Shown here one piece after another: positions 33,486-42,069 of a DNA stretch of 56,631 nt. This DNA is from an uncultured Flavobacteriales bacterium (GTDB taxonomy: Bacteria > Bacteroidota > Bacteroidia > Flavobacteriales_D > Sanyastnellaceae). The DNA is taken from the NCBI GenBank assembly GCA_938074325.1, contig CALJFZ010000012.1:1-56631 (forward strand), given 5' to 3'. Every line of letters starts with the position of its first letter. The first letter of the stretch is position 1. The notes beneath the pieces were generated by a model. That model saw only the letters and a list, made by a program, of their open reading frames with translations. It ran no database searches and was not told where the DNA came from. A program made the position numbers and the translations under genes.

Positions 33486-34910
33486 TTAGTCCTTTGGAAG
33501 CAAATTGGAAAGGCGTTTCTGCAAGCCTTGACTGGGCAATGGGACATTCCTTCCGACCAGCCTTCCGTCCTCGTCCAACACGACAACTTGTGGCACCACA
33601 GCCAGCCCTAAAGATTCCATAGCGCGTGGGCTGTTGCCTACCCAACCCACGGTCTCATCAAGTGTTCGTCGGCCCGAAAGTGTTTGCCGCCAATCCCCTT
33701 CGTTCTCATCCAAGGAGAGCACGACCCAACACACATCCCTTCGCTCCATGTTTTCGGCCACTTGGGTGAACATCTCTCGTTCACGCGCTGCGAGCCCCGA
33801 TCCGTTTTTCAATGCGAGGATCACCGTCCAGGGCTGTTGGCATTGTTCGCGGATGCTTCCGAGCTCTCCGTTGGGCAAGGTCCAAGCAAGGTCGCCCACT
33901 TCCCAACCATCGCGTCCGACTTTGCGTTGCTCCCGGAGTTCCTCGTAAGCGGTCGAAAATGCCGATGGAAACGGGAAGGTCTCCCAAACCGAACGCACCA
34001 GGGCATCCGGTTCCTCCACTGCCTTGTCCAACCAGGCAGCCGCCATCTCTTCCCTGCTTGCTTCCACCCAACGACCGCCCATACCAGCCGCCAATGAGTC
34101 CAGATTCGCAGTGAAAACCGCCTCGTTGAGTTTGGCCCAATCCACTTGCCGTCCTTGCCACCAACCGCCAAATACCGCACGCCAGCCGGAATAGGCACCC
34201 GGTGAAGCCAAGCGGCTTTCCCACGTGCGGTCCGGTTGCCCCATGCTGCTCTTCTTCCACAAGGAGTCCAACTCCTGCATGGGCCGGCCCGAATTGACCG
34301 ATTCGTTCAACTTGATTTGCCAGGCCAAATCACAGGCCCATGCTCCTTCGCAATTCGCCACCGCTCTTGACCAACGTGACTCGAACTCCTCCTCCAATGC
34401 ACGCGACAGTTCCTTGAGCGAATCGCGTTCATTCAGCGAGACACCACTGCTACGCAGCACAAGCGCCTCAGCACGCAGCCGATTGGCTTGGATTTGAAAC
34501 CCCACCAAGGAATCCATCCATTGGGTCGGATGCGGCCCTTCCCACCGGGATTGCCCTGGACTGCCCACCAAGCGACGAGCGGTGGAAGTGCCCGGCTCGA
34601 GGTGCAGCGTCGCCGTCTCTTCGGCCCGGACCCATACCATCCACGACCATGGTGGAGCCACCAACTCGTACAATCCTCCCGTGAGTCCCTCCGGAAGGGT
34701 CCACTCGAATTGGCCCAACTCATCCACTAAAATTTCACTTTGCCACGTGCCCAATTGAAGCGCAGGATAGTCGACGTGCTTCACGTGGATCAAACTTGGC
34801 AAACCCGATTCGTCCTCAATGCTGCCCTTCACCACCGATTGCGACGACGACCATCCAGGCACCGCGCAAATCACGCACCCAAGGAGAAAACGCTTGAAAA
34901 CCCTAGCCAC
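33486..34910 (-). CDS. Secreted protein with degenerate thioredoxin-like C-terminus
   Basis: 474 residues from a GTG at 34910 (VARVFKRFLLG), which overlaps the coaD stop by eight bases. ATGs at 34943 and 34979 also exist but overlap coaD more deeply. The signal peptide ends near WSSSQ. The N-terminal part is strand-rich (GSIEDESGLPSLIHVKHVDYP) and the middle is helical. The last 120 residues look like a TlpA fold: PWTVILALKNGSG, VCWVVLSLDENEGDW, and LAVVPQVVVLDEDGRLVGRN with the cis-Pro. At the site for CxxC there is no cysteine pair (NGSGLAAR), so thiol chemistry is unlikely. Confidence 0.72.
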   Translation of the reverse strand: MARVFKRFLLGCVICAVPGWSSSQSVVKGSIEDESGLPSLIHVKHVDYPALQLGTWQSEILVDELGQFEWTLPEGLTGGLYELVAPPWSWMVWVRAEETATLHLEPGTSTARRLVGSPGQSRWEGPHPTQWMDSLVGFQIQANRLRAEALVLRSSGVSLNERDSLKELSRALEEEFESRWSRAVANCEGAWACDLAWQIKLNESVNSGRPMQELDSLWKKSSMGQPDRTWESRLASPGAYSGWRAVFGGWWQGRQVDWAKLNEAVFTANLDSLAAGMGGRWVEASREEMAAAWLDKAVEEPDALVRSVWETFPFPSAFSTAYEELREQRKVGRDGWEVGDLAWTLPNGELGSIREQCQQPWTVILALKNGSGLAAREREMFTQVAENMERRDVCWVVLSLDENEGDWRQTLSGRRTLDETVGWVGNSPRAMESLGLAVVPQVVVLDEDGRLVGRNVPLPSQGLQKRLSNLLPKD

Positions 34911-35367
34911 GAGAAAAGGAGACTTCTTCTGGCACAAAGGCATTCGCTTCGCCGTCATTCTTGAGGATTTCCCGGACAACGTTCGAGTGGATGTGGGCGA
35001 ATTCAGGATCGGTGAATAGGATCACGGTCTCCAGTCCCGGGTGCAGCACTTTGGTCATTTGTGCAATGGTGCGCTCGTATTCAAAATCGCCTCCGTTTCG
35101 AACCCCACGGATGAGCCAACCCGCTTCATGCCGTTTGCAAAAATCTGCCGTCAACCCTTCGAAGGATTCTACGCGAACCGTTGGAAAGCGCTTCGCAACG
35201 GCTTCGAGCCAAGCCATGCGCTGTTCCAGCGAGAACATGGAGCGTTTTGCCGAATTCACCCCTACCGCCAAAATGACTTCATCGAAGAGCGGTACAGACC
35301 GCTCCAAGATATTTAAATGGCCGCGCGTAATGGGATCAAAGGAACCGGGGAATACTGCTCGTTTCAT
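34903..35367 (-). CDS. coaD: Phosphopantetheine adenylyltransferase
   Basis: 154 residues. The nucleotidyltransferase motif is PGSFDPITRGHLNIL; the second is IRGVRNGGDFEYERTIAQMTKVLHP. It makes dephospho-CoA from ATP and 4-phosphopantetheine. Fourteen bases after rsmD, matching a common rsmD-coaD arrangement. Its stop lies inside the GTG start of the next gene. Confidence 0.97.
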   Translation of the reverse strand: MKRAVFPGSFDPITRGHLNILERSVPLFDEVILAVGVNSAKRSMFSLEQRMAWLEAVAKRFPTVRVESFEGLTADFCKRHEAGWLIRGVRNGGDFEYERTIAQMTKVLHPGLETVILFTDPEFAHIHSNVVREILKNDGEANAFVPEEVSFSRG

Positions 35368-35381
35368 GGTGTAAATCGCTT

Positions 35382-35915
35382 TCAGGTGCGGAACAAACTG
35401 AAGTGCACGTGCCCGTATTTGCGTGTCTCAACGTAATGCGCACAATGCGACACATCCGTTCGCTCACCGTGCTCTAAGATAAACCAGCCCCCCGGCACCA
35501 ACAAGGGTCCATCCAAAACGCGCGCCGGCAAGTCGGGAAGTTCCGGTAAATCAAATGGAGGGTCGGCAAAAACCAGGTCGTACTGCGTCAAGGACTTACC
35601 GACGAATTGCAGGGCATTGCCCCGAACCACCGACCAATCTTCTACCTCCCAATCGCGCGACAAGGTCATCATACCGCGCACCGCCTTGGGGTCCGCCTCG
35701 ACGGACGTTACCGAGCCGCAATCGCGGCTGAGAAATTCCAAGGCCACCATGCCTGTACCTCCAAACAATTCGAGCACATGCAATCCCTCGAGATCCACGC
35801 GTGCATTCAGCAAATTGAATAGGCCTTCCCGGCCAAAATCCGTTGTTGGACGCCCTTTGAAGCCCTTGGCGATCTTCGGCCTGCGGCCCTTCCACTTGCC
35901 TCCTGTGATCCTCAT
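35382..35915 (-). CDS. rsmD: 16S rRNA (guanine966-N2)-methyltransferase family protein RsmD
   Basis: 177 residues. The SAM-binding loop is VLELFGGTGMVALEFLSR and the catalytic motif is DLVFADPPFDLP (DPPF). The N-terminal MRITGGKWKGRRPK and RPTTDFGREGLFNLL bind RNA. It methylates the small-subunit rRNA. It overlaps the upstream DUF3822 gene by four bases. Confidence 0.93.
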   Translation of the reverse strand: MRITGGKWKGRRPKIAKGFKGRPTTDFGREGLFNLLNARVDLEGLHVLELFGGTGMVALEFLSRDCGSVTSVEADPKAVRGMMTLSRDWEVEDWSVVRGNALQFVGKSLTQYDLVFADPPFDLPELPDLPARVLDGPLLVPGGWFILEHGERTDVSHCAHYVETRKYGHVHFSLFRT

Positions 35916-36670
35916 GTGCGTGCATGCATTAACAGGGCGGTGCTGCCCAGTTCAACGTGAAGACCGCGCTCAACCGACGCGAAGAATCGCCGGAACTGAC
36001 TCAGCATTCGCTCATCAGGCACTCCGGTGAAGACCACATGGCACCGGGCATTTTCCAGCTCCACCCCGTCGCGGTGCAGTGCGTTGACCACGTGGTACAA
36101 AATGCCGTCTCCCGCTAGGTCTTCAGTCACAGAGCACCACCGAAGTGTATCTCCGCGAAAATGCATCATCAAGGCCCGTTTTTCGCCTACGTCGATGTGA
36201 ACGGAGGAATCCCACCCATCCCGACGAGCCGATTGCAATCCCGCCTCAATAGCCCCCAATGTGGCGGAGGTCCATTGGGCCATGGGAAACGCCTTCAGAA
36301 ACATGTCTTCTTCAACCCAATGACCCGACTCAATCAATGCCACATCCTCTCCCAATCGCTCGGAATGGAATGACTTGGACGCGAATGTTTCTGTTTTGGG
36401 ACCGTGCTGCAAGGCGAGCACATTCGACTCGATGCCCGTGGATACGGCAGAGGGAATCAACGAACAAACCGGGCGAAGCAAGCTGAGGCGCACAGCATTT
36501 GACTCGGGAAACCGTTGGGCCAGCACATCCAGTGCGGCCAGTTCTTCTTCTTTACCGTGGTCAATGACTTCTGCGTCCGGGGATGCCGCAACCCAATGCA
36601 GGCACTCACCGTCCCAGCCTATAAGCAGGGAACCGTTGAAGCGGGAGTGTTCAGTTTCGCCAGTTGCCAT
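35912..36670 (-). CDS. DUF3822-like protein
   Basis: 252 residues, soluble, with an actin/ASKHA-like feel: FNGSLLIGWDGECLHWVA at the N-terminus and a conserved-looking second half (LHRDGVELENARCHVVFTGV). Location beside rsmD and coaD is the usual place of DUF3822 in Bacteroidota. Function unknown. It overlaps rsmD at its 3' end and the next upstream gene by 20 bases at its 5' end. Confidence 0.75.
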   Translation of the reverse strand: MATGETEHSRFNGSLLIGWDGECLHWVAASPDAEVIDHGKEEELAALDVLAQRFPESNAVRLSLLRPVCSLIPSAVSTGIESNVLALQHGPKTETFASKSFHSERLGEDVALIESGHWVEEDMFLKAFPMAQWTSATLGAIEAGLQSARRDGWDSSVHIDVGEKRALMMHFRGDTLRWCSVTEDLAGDGILYHVVNALHRDGVELENARCHVVFTGVPDERMLSQFRRFFASVERGLHVELGSTALLMHART

Positions 36671-37532
36671 CGGTGTGCGCTTCCGTCAAGGAGCCAAAGC
36701 GCAAGGTATCCTTTTTTACCTTCTCACGTCCGAATGGGGTGGGGTCTTTCACCAAGACCGTAGACTGCATCAAACCGCCCGAATCTACGCTATCCGTTTC
36801 GAGCAGGAAGCGTTCTCCCGTCAATGGGTTGAACCAGAGGCTATCTACCGACACGCGAGGTAAGCGTTTCGCTGCGCGCACCTCGGGTGCAAAGTTCTCA
36901 GCGAAGAACGAAGTGTAAATGACGTCACGCACTTTGTAGGTCGTGCTGTCTGCGGAAATCAAATCCAAAAAGGCATCTTCTGTCATGCCCAATTCCTCGG
37001 CCTTTGGAGCCAACTCCTCGCGCGTCAAAACCAATCCCATGTCCCGGCTTTGTTCTTCTGGAAGGGTGTCATTGAACGACCCCATGTTGAAGCTTACCGG
37101 AATCACCTCTTGGTACAAGAACGCCTGCAAGGAATCGAAGTTGCTGCAGTACATGCCGTTCACGTCGTGGTAAGCATCCTGTGCATCTCGAATGTCCTTC
37201 AGTGCTTGAACCGTCTCTGAATCCACACGGGCCTTCAACTCGCGAAACTCGATTTCTTCGTCAACGCTGTAGAATACTTCGTAGCCCAACCAAAGCGCTG
37301 AGACCGAGCCGACGACCAACAAAATGCGGTAGTGCGCATTGCTCATTCGCGCCAAAACAGCAGGCATTGCTAGAATCGCAACGGCGATCAACGCCAAGGA
37401 AGCCAAGAGCATAGCAGTGGGTTGGCTTTCCAACTCGTCTCCGCTGAGGTACTTGAGCAAAAAGCTCAGACCGGAGAAGAAGAGAAAGATCGAGACAACG
37501 TACTTGTTGATTTCTTTGAAAAAGCTATCCAT
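36651..37532 (-). CDS. Unknown membrane protein with periplasmic C-terminal domain
   Basis: 293 residues. Three hydrophobic helices lie in the first 110 residues (about 10-30, 41-62 and 68-88). The rest is hydrophilic and probably extracytoplasmic: a helix with DIRDAQDAYHDVNG (typical of pilin-like or Tic20-like proteins with a conserved DAQ), then VIPVSFNMGSFND, and VSVDSLWFNPLTGERFLLETDSV near the end. No family name supported. It is the first gene of the run with DUF3822, rsmD, coaD and the degenerate thioredoxin gene. Confidence 0.7.
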   Translation of the reverse strand: MDSFFKEINKYVVSIFLFFSGLSFLLKYLSGDELESQPTAMLLASLALIAVAILAMPAVLARMSNAHYRILLVVGSVSALWLGYEVFYSVDEEIEFRELKARVDSETVQALKDIRDAQDAYHDVNGMYCSNFDSLQAFLYQEVIPVSFNMGSFNDTLPEEQSRDMGLVLTREELAPKAEELGMTEDAFLDLISADSTTYKVRDVIYTSFFAENFAPEVRAAKRLPRVSVDSLWFNPLTGERFLLETDSVDSGGLMQSTVLVKDPTPFGREKVKKDTLRFGSLTEAHTDGNWRN

Positions 37533-37663
37533 CGAATTTCATTCAAATGGCTTTGGCGCGCAACGCCTAAGCCGGGTAAACCGGATGCGAATCTACGACG
37601 ATTCCCGACGTCCTCAAATTCCCACAGCAAGGAAGTTTCTTTCGTTTCAAAACCCCCGCCACC

Positions 37664-37671
37664 TACCTTCG
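37664..37671 (+). promoter_or_regulatory. -7-like element (TACCTTCG) five bases before the RecD-like gene
   Basis: TAnnTTCG variant, then TCTTC and the ATG at 37677. It supports that start over an upstream-extended reading. The remaining part of the 144-base divergent spacer shows nothing else I recognise. Confidence 0.4.
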
Positions 37672-37676
37672 TCTTC

Positions 37677-39125
37677 ATGGTTGAATCCACCGACCAAATC
37701 GAAGCATTTGTCGACAGCATGGCCCGGCATTTTCCGCACGCCCCCACGGACGGACAGGGTCGGCTCATCCATGCTTTGGCTCGGTTCTACTGCAGCACGC
37801 AACCCCGGTGTACGCTTATGATTCGCGGGTATGCAGGGACGGGGAAAACCACGAGCGTCGGCGCCTTGGTAAGGGTGCTGCGCGAATACGGCCAGCGACC
37901 CATTCTCCTTGCCCCTACAGGACGAGCAGCGAAGGTGATGCAATCGTACTCCCACCTCTACGCTTCGACCATTCACCGCCAGATTTATCGAACCAAGCGA
38001 AGCGGAGACGGAATGCCCGCCTTTGGGCTTGCCCCCAACACACGGGAAAACACCGTCTTCATCGTCGACGAAGCCTCAATGATTGGAGAGGGCGGCCAAC
38101 GAAGCGACGGAGGTACGATGCAGTACCGAAGTCTGCTGGATGATCTGATGGAGTACGTATTCAGCGGTGAAGGGTGCCGTTTGGTGCTGGTGGGCGACGA
38201 TGCGCAGTTGCCTCCGGTCGGAGAATCGGAAAGTCCTGCATTGAATGAAACCCAAATGCGCCGCGACTTCGCCCTTACCGTGGCCACCATGCGGCTCACC
38301 GATGTAGTGCGGCAAGAAATGGACAGTGGCATCCTGTTCAATGCACACCGGCTTCGCCTCCAAATCGACGCGAACAACGGAACGTGGCCGCGCTTCAAGC
38401 TGACGGGCATGTCGGACATCCGCCGCATCGACGGTTATGAATTGCAGGAGTACATCGAAGACGCCTTCTCCAAGTACGGGGAAGACAATGTGAGCATCAT
38501 CACCCGATCAAACAAACGCGCCCAAGCTTTCAACCAACAGATCCGCCACCGTATTCTTTGGCGAGAAGAGTCGCTCGAGGCTGGAGACCGCCTCATGGTG
38601 GTCAAGAACAATTACCATTGGCTCCAAGCCGTCGACCGCATCCCCACTACCCTCCTCGCAAACGGCGATGTGTTGGTCGTGACCAAAGTGCTCAAACGAT
38701 TCGAACGATTCGGGGTGGCCTTTGCGCAAGTCGAAGTAGAGTTTTCAGACGCCCCGGATTGGGGCGTATTTGAAGTCACAGTCAACCTCAGCATCTTGGA
38801 ATCTGACCTGCCTTCCATTCCGTATGCCGATGTCCAAATCCTCCAAGATGCAATTGCTGAGGACTACATGCATTTGGGCTCCAAATCCGCCATCCTCAAG
38901 GCCGTCAAAGCCGACGAATGCTTCCAAGCGCTGCAAGTCAAATTCGCGTGGTCCCTCACATGCCACAAAGCCCAAGGCGGCCAATGGCAATCCGTCATCA
39001 TCGACCCGGGGTATGTAACCGAGGAAACACTGAACGTGGAGTGGCTGCGTTGGCTGTACACGGCCTTCACGCGCGCTCAGTCCGAGCTTGCCCTTCTGAA
39101 CTTCTCAGACGAATTTTTTGAATGA
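37677..39125 (+). CDS. RecD-like superfamily 1 DNA helicase
   Basis: 482 residues from the ATG at 37677 (MVESTDQIEAFVDSM). Walker A GYAGTGKTTS (51-60), APTGRAAKV (motif Ia), Walker B FIVDEASMI, GDDAQLPPVGESES (motif III-like), and the C-terminal UvrD_C_2 motif TCHKAQGGQWQSVIID with VAYTAFTRA-type ending (WLYTAFTRAQSELALL). These are features of the short RecD2-type helicases, 5'-3' SF1B enzymes. No recB or recC neighbours, so a stand-alone repair or replication helicase. Ends at a bidirectional terminator. Confidence 0.93.
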   Translation: MVESTDQIEAFVDSMARHFPHAPTDGQGRLIHALARFYCSTQPRCTLMIRGYAGTGKTTSVGALVRVLREYGQRPILLAPTGRAAKVMQSYSHLYASTIHRQIYRTKRSGDGMPAFGLAPNTRENTVFIVDEASMIGEGGQRSDGGTMQYRSLLDDLMEYVFSGEGCRLVLVGDDAQLPPVGESESPALNETQMRRDFALTVATMRLTDVVRQEMDSGILFNAHRLRLQIDANNGTWPRFKLTGMSDIRRIDGYELQEYIEDAFSKYGEDNVSIITRSNKRAQAFNQQIRHRILWREESLEAGDRLMVVKNNYHWLQAVDRIPTTLLANGDVLVVTKVLKRFERFGVAFAQVEVEFSDAPDWGVFEVTVNLSILESDLPSIPYADVQILQDAIAEDYMHLGSKSAILKAVKADECFQALQVKFAWSLTCHKAQGGQWQSVIIDPGYVTEETLNVEWLRWLYTAFTRAQSELALLNFSDEFFE

Positions 39126-39152
39126 AAAAAGCCTCCGCGATGGGAGGCTTTT
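39125..39152. terminator. Bidirectional terminator between the RecD-like gene and ndk
   Basis: AAGCCTCC (39129-39136) and GGAGGCTT (39143-39150) form an eight-pair stem with a six-base loop, A-rich on the left and T-rich on the right. It lies between two convergent genes. Confidence 0.85.
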
Positions 39153-39175
39153 CAAAATCGGTTGGACTCGCTTGG

Positions 39176-39595
39176 TTATGCGAGCTCGCGTGTGCTGAAG
39201 TAGAACGCGCCTTCAATCGCGGCGTTTTCATCGCTATCAGATCCGTGAACGGCGTTGGCTGCGATGCTTTCCGCGAAGTCCGCACGGATGGTACCGGGAG
39301 CAGCTTCAGCTGGGTTGGTCGCTCCGATCAACTCGCGGAAGTCGGCCACTGCGTTGTCCTTTTCAAGAATGGCAGCAACAATGGGACCGCTGGACATGTA
39401 CTCGGTCAGTTCGCCGTAGAATGGACGCTCAGCGTGTACAGCGTAGAAGGCTTGAGCATCCTCAATGCTGAGTTGCGTCCACTTCATCGCTTTGATGGTG
39501 AAGCCCGCTTCGATGATGCGGTCGATGATCTTTCCAGTGTGACCGGCGCCTGTGGCGTCCGGCTTGATCATGGTGAAAGTACGGTTTGTGGCCAT
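39176..39595 (-). CDS. ndk: Nucleoside diphosphate kinase
   Basis: 139 residues. The phosphorylated His117 sits in NAVHGSDS, and FTMIKPDAT and [15 protein letters not shown] match the family. It balances NTP pools by ping-pong phosphate transfer. Monocistronic: exact TACTTTTG element 22 bases upstream and a terminator downstream. Confidence 0.98.
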   Translation of the reverse strand: MATNRTFTMIKPDATGAGHTGKIIDRIIEAGFTIKAMKWTQLSIEDAQAFYAVHAERPFYGELTEYMSSGPIVAAILEKDNAVADFRELIGATNPAEAAPGTIRADFAESIAANAVHGSDSDENAAIEGAFYFSTRELA

Positions 39596-39617
39596 GGTGT
39601 TTGTTTGAATTGCGGTG

Positions 39618-39625
39618 CAAAAGTA
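39618..39625 (-). promoter_or_regulatory. -7 element (TACTTTTG) upstream of ndk
   Basis: Exact TAnnTTTG match with a 22-base leader before the ndk ATG. Confidence 0.45.
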
Positions 39626-39708
39626 CTCTCCAATTCTTTATTCGCTGGCAGAACCAGGAAATCGGATTGCCAAATAACCCTATGCATCTCTGAGGGCAGA
39701 GCCTACCG

Positions 39709-39716
39709 TATCTTTG
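39709..39716 (+). promoter_or_regulatory. -7 element (TATCTTTG) four bases before the ornithine aminotransferase gene
   Basis: Exact TAnnTTTG match, then CCGC and ATG. The predicted transcript would start at the start codon. Confidence 0.5.
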
Positions 39717-39720
39717 CCGC

Positions 39721-41001
39721 ATGAAGTTGACCGTACCGCAGAGTTCCGCGCAAGCGATGGAAATGGAGAACGCGCATGGCGCGCACAACTACCACCCGCT
39801 ACCGGTGGTTTTGGACCGAGGCGAAGGCGTTTTTGTCTGGGACATCGAAGGGAAACAGTACTACGACTTTTTGAGTGCCTACTCTGCGGTCAACCAAGGC
39901 CACTGCCATCCGCGCATCGTCGGCGCCATGAACGCCCAAGCGGAAAAGCTCACCTTGACCTCCCGGGCTTTCTACAATAGCAACCTCGGCAAATACGAAC
40001 AATTCGTGACCTCTTACTTCGGCTACGACAAGGTCCTGCCGATGAACACGGGTGCCGAGGCAGTCGAAACGGCCATCAAAATTGCGCGGAAGTGGGCCTA
40101 CGATGTGAAAGGTGTACCTGCGGGCATGGCGAAAATCATCACGTGCGAGGGCAACTTCCACGGCCGCACTACGACCATTGTGAGCTTCAGCACCGATCCC
40201 GATTCCACCACAGGATTTGGCCCCTACACTCCGGGGTTCGAAGTCATTCCATATGACGACATCGACGCACTGGAACAGGCGCTCAAGGATCCGAATGTTG
40301 CCGGATTCATGGTGGAACCCATTCAAGGCGAGGCCGGTGTTTACACCCCTTCCGAGGACTTTGTGAAGCGTGCCGCGGCCGCTTGTAAGGCAGCGGGTGT
40401 TTTGTTCATTGCCGACGAAGTCCAAACAGGCATTGCCCGTACGGGCTCATTGCTCGCAACATGCGGCAATTGCACCTGCGCCGGACATTGCGAGCGCCGA
40501 GCCACCTTCGCAAAAGCGGACATACTCATCTTGGGCAAGGCCCTGTCCGGTGGTGCTTACCCAGTGAGTGCAGTCCTCGCGGACAACGAAATCATGGGCG
40601 TCATCCACCCCGGTCAACACGGCTCCACCTTCGGCGGGAACCCCGTCGCTGCTGAGGTGGGCATTGCTGCCCTGCAGGTTGTCGTTGAAGAAGGCCTGGC
40701 GCAAAATGCGCGTGAGTTGGGCGAACATTTCCGCCAAGCGATGCGCGAATTGATCGACGAATCGGTTTTGCTCACGCACGTACGCGGCAAGGGATTGCTT
40801 AATGCCGTCGTCATCAATGACACCCCGGACAGCTCGACGGCTTGGGATTTATGTGTGGCGTTGAAGGACAACGGATTGCTCGCCAAACCCACCCACGGTA
40901 ATATCATTCGCTTCGCTCCGCCGCTGGTCATGACGCGCGAGCAACTCGATGCCTGCATTGGCATCATTCGAAAGACCGTATTGGAATTCAAACGCGGCTG
41001 A
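39721..41001 (+). CDS. rocD: Ornithine aminotransferase with Cys-rich insertion
   Basis: 426 residues, class III PLP aminotransferase. [57 protein letters not shown] and the Schiff-base Lys273 in [15 protein letters not shown] match ornithine delta-aminotransferases. These interconvert ornithine and glutamate semialdehyde. Odd feature: between LLAT and KADILILG there is an insert [10 protein letters not shown] with Cys248, 251, 253 and 257, in a CxxCxCx3C spacing that could bind a metal; the usual OAT has a short aspartate-containing loop here. Convergent with the CBS-family gene. Confidence 0.92.
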   Translation: MKLTVPQSSAQAMEMENAHGAHNYHPLPVVLDRGEGVFVWDIEGKQYYDFLSAYSAVNQGHCHPRIVGAMNAQAEKLTLTSRAFYNSNLGKYEQFVTSYFGYDKVLPMNTGAEAVETAIKIARKWAYDVKGVPAGMAKIITCEGNFHGRTTTIVSFSTDPDSTTGFGPYTPGFEVIPYDDIDALEQALKDPNVAGFMVEPIQGEAGVYTPSEDFVKRAAAACKAAGVLFIADEVQTGIARTGSLLATCGNCTCAGHCERRATFAKADILILGKALSGGAYPVSAVLADNEIMGVIHPGQHGSTFGGNPVAAEVGIAALQVVVEEGLAQNARELGEHFRQAMRELIDESVLLTHVRGKGLLNAVVINDTPDSSTAWDLCVALKDNGLLAKPTHGNIIRFAPPLVMTREQLDACIGIIRKTVLEFKRG

Positions 41002-41012
41002 GCCGCCGTGGA

Positions 41013-42002
41013 TCAGAGCCAGCCGTGGCTGGCCATCCACTCGTCGTTGTACACTTTACCTACGTAACGCGAGCCGTGATCGTGGAACAAGCACACCACT
41101 AGGTCGGTGGGCTTGAGGCGGTCTTTCAGTTGGCGCAGTCCTTGGAACGTACTCCCACAGCTGTAGCCGAGAAACAGACCTTCCTTGCGTGCAAGCTCGC
41201 GCGCGGCCAGTGCCCCGTCCTTGTCGGTCACTTTTTCGAAGTGATCGATGGTATCGAAGTTCACATTCTCGGGCAGGATGTCCTCACCCACCCCTTCGGT
41301 GATGTAAGGATAGATTTCGTTTTCGTCGAACTCACCCGTCTCATGGTACTTTTTCAATACACTGCCGTACGAGTCAATGCCCCAAATCTGAACGTCAGGA
41401 TTCTGTTCCTTCAAAAACCGGCCCGTGCCACTGATGGTGCCTCCCGTCCCCACACCGACGACGAAGTGCGTCACGCGCCCCTCCGTTTGTTCCCAAATTT
41501 CCGGACCCGTGGACGCGTAATGCGCTTCTTGGTTTGAGAGATTGTCGTATTGGTTGCACCAAAAACTGTTCTCATTTTCTTCCTCACACCGCTTGGCGAC
41601 GCTGTAATAGCTGTCCGGATGATCGGCTTCGACATTCGTGGGACAAACGTGGACCTCAGCGCCCATTGCCCGTAGGATGTCGATTTTCTCTTTGGACTGT
41701 TTGTCGCTCATGGTGCAAATGAGCTTGTACCCCTTCACGGCGCAAGCCAATGCGAGCCCCATGCCCGTATTGCCACTGGTGCACTCAATGACCGTACCGC
41801 CGGGCTTGAGCTTCCCTGCTTTTTCAGCATCCTCAATCATGCGCAAGGCCATGCGGTCCTTGACGCTGTGTCCAGGGTTGAAGTACTCAACTTTTGCATA
41901 CACGGGGCATGGAAATCCTTCCACGACGTTTTGCAATTGGATCATGGGCGTATTGCCAATGGTCGACAAGATGTTGGAGTGGACGTTGCGTTCGGGTTGC
42001 AT
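41013..42002 (-). CDS. PLP-dependent cysteine synthase / cystathionine beta-synthase family enzyme
   Basis: 329 residues from the ATG at 42002 (MQPERNVHSN). The PLP lysine is Lys48 in NPGHSVKDRMA; the phosphate loop is TSGNTGMGLALA and the GTGGTISGTG loop binds the cofactor phosphate. GYK, DKQSKEK and the long blocks VCPTNVEADHPDSYYSVAKR and QYDNLSNQEAHYASTGPEIW are closer to cystathionine beta-synthase cores than to CysK. It lacks the haem domain and C-terminal CBS repeats. Likely reverse transsulfuration or cysteine synthesis. The start is set by TACCTTTG six bases upstream; a longer reading is unlikely. Confidence 0.9.
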   Translation of the reverse strand: MQPERNVHSNILSTIGNTPMIQLQNVVEGFPCPVYAKVEYFNPGHSVKDRMALRMIEDAEKAGKLKPGGTVIECTSGNTGMGLALACAVKGYKLICTMSDKQSKEKIDILRAMGAEVHVCPTNVEADHPDSYYSVAKRCEEENENSFWCNQYDNLSNQEAHYASTGPEIWEQTEGRVTHFVVGVGTGGTISGTGRFLKEQNPDVQIWGIDSYGSVLKKYHETGEFDENEIYPYITEGVGEDILPENVNFDTIDHFEKVTDKDGALAARELARKEGLFLGYSCGSTFQGLRQLKDRLKPTDLVVCLFHDHGSRYVGKVYNDEWMASHGWL

Positions 42003-42008
42003 TGGCGG

Positions 42009-42016
42009 CAAAGGTA
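42009..42016 (-). promoter_or_regulatory. -7 element (TACCTTTG) six bases before the CBS-family gene
   Basis: Exact TAnnTTTG match, then CCGCCA and the ATG. It sits inside what an upstream TTG-initiated reading would call coding. Confidence 0.45.
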
Positions 42017-42069
42017 GCAAGCCGAAACGACCGAGAAATGAAAATTCTTGACAATTCGACGCCGTCTTT

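Noticed and set aside
33470-33492. Short inverted repeat between the NUDIX and degenerate thioredoxin stops
   Set aside because: Five-pair stem without a T-run; too weak.
41019-41032. Hairpin CCAGCC-GT-GGCTGG near the CBS-family stop
   Set aside because: No T-tract on either strand and partly coding; not scored as a terminator.
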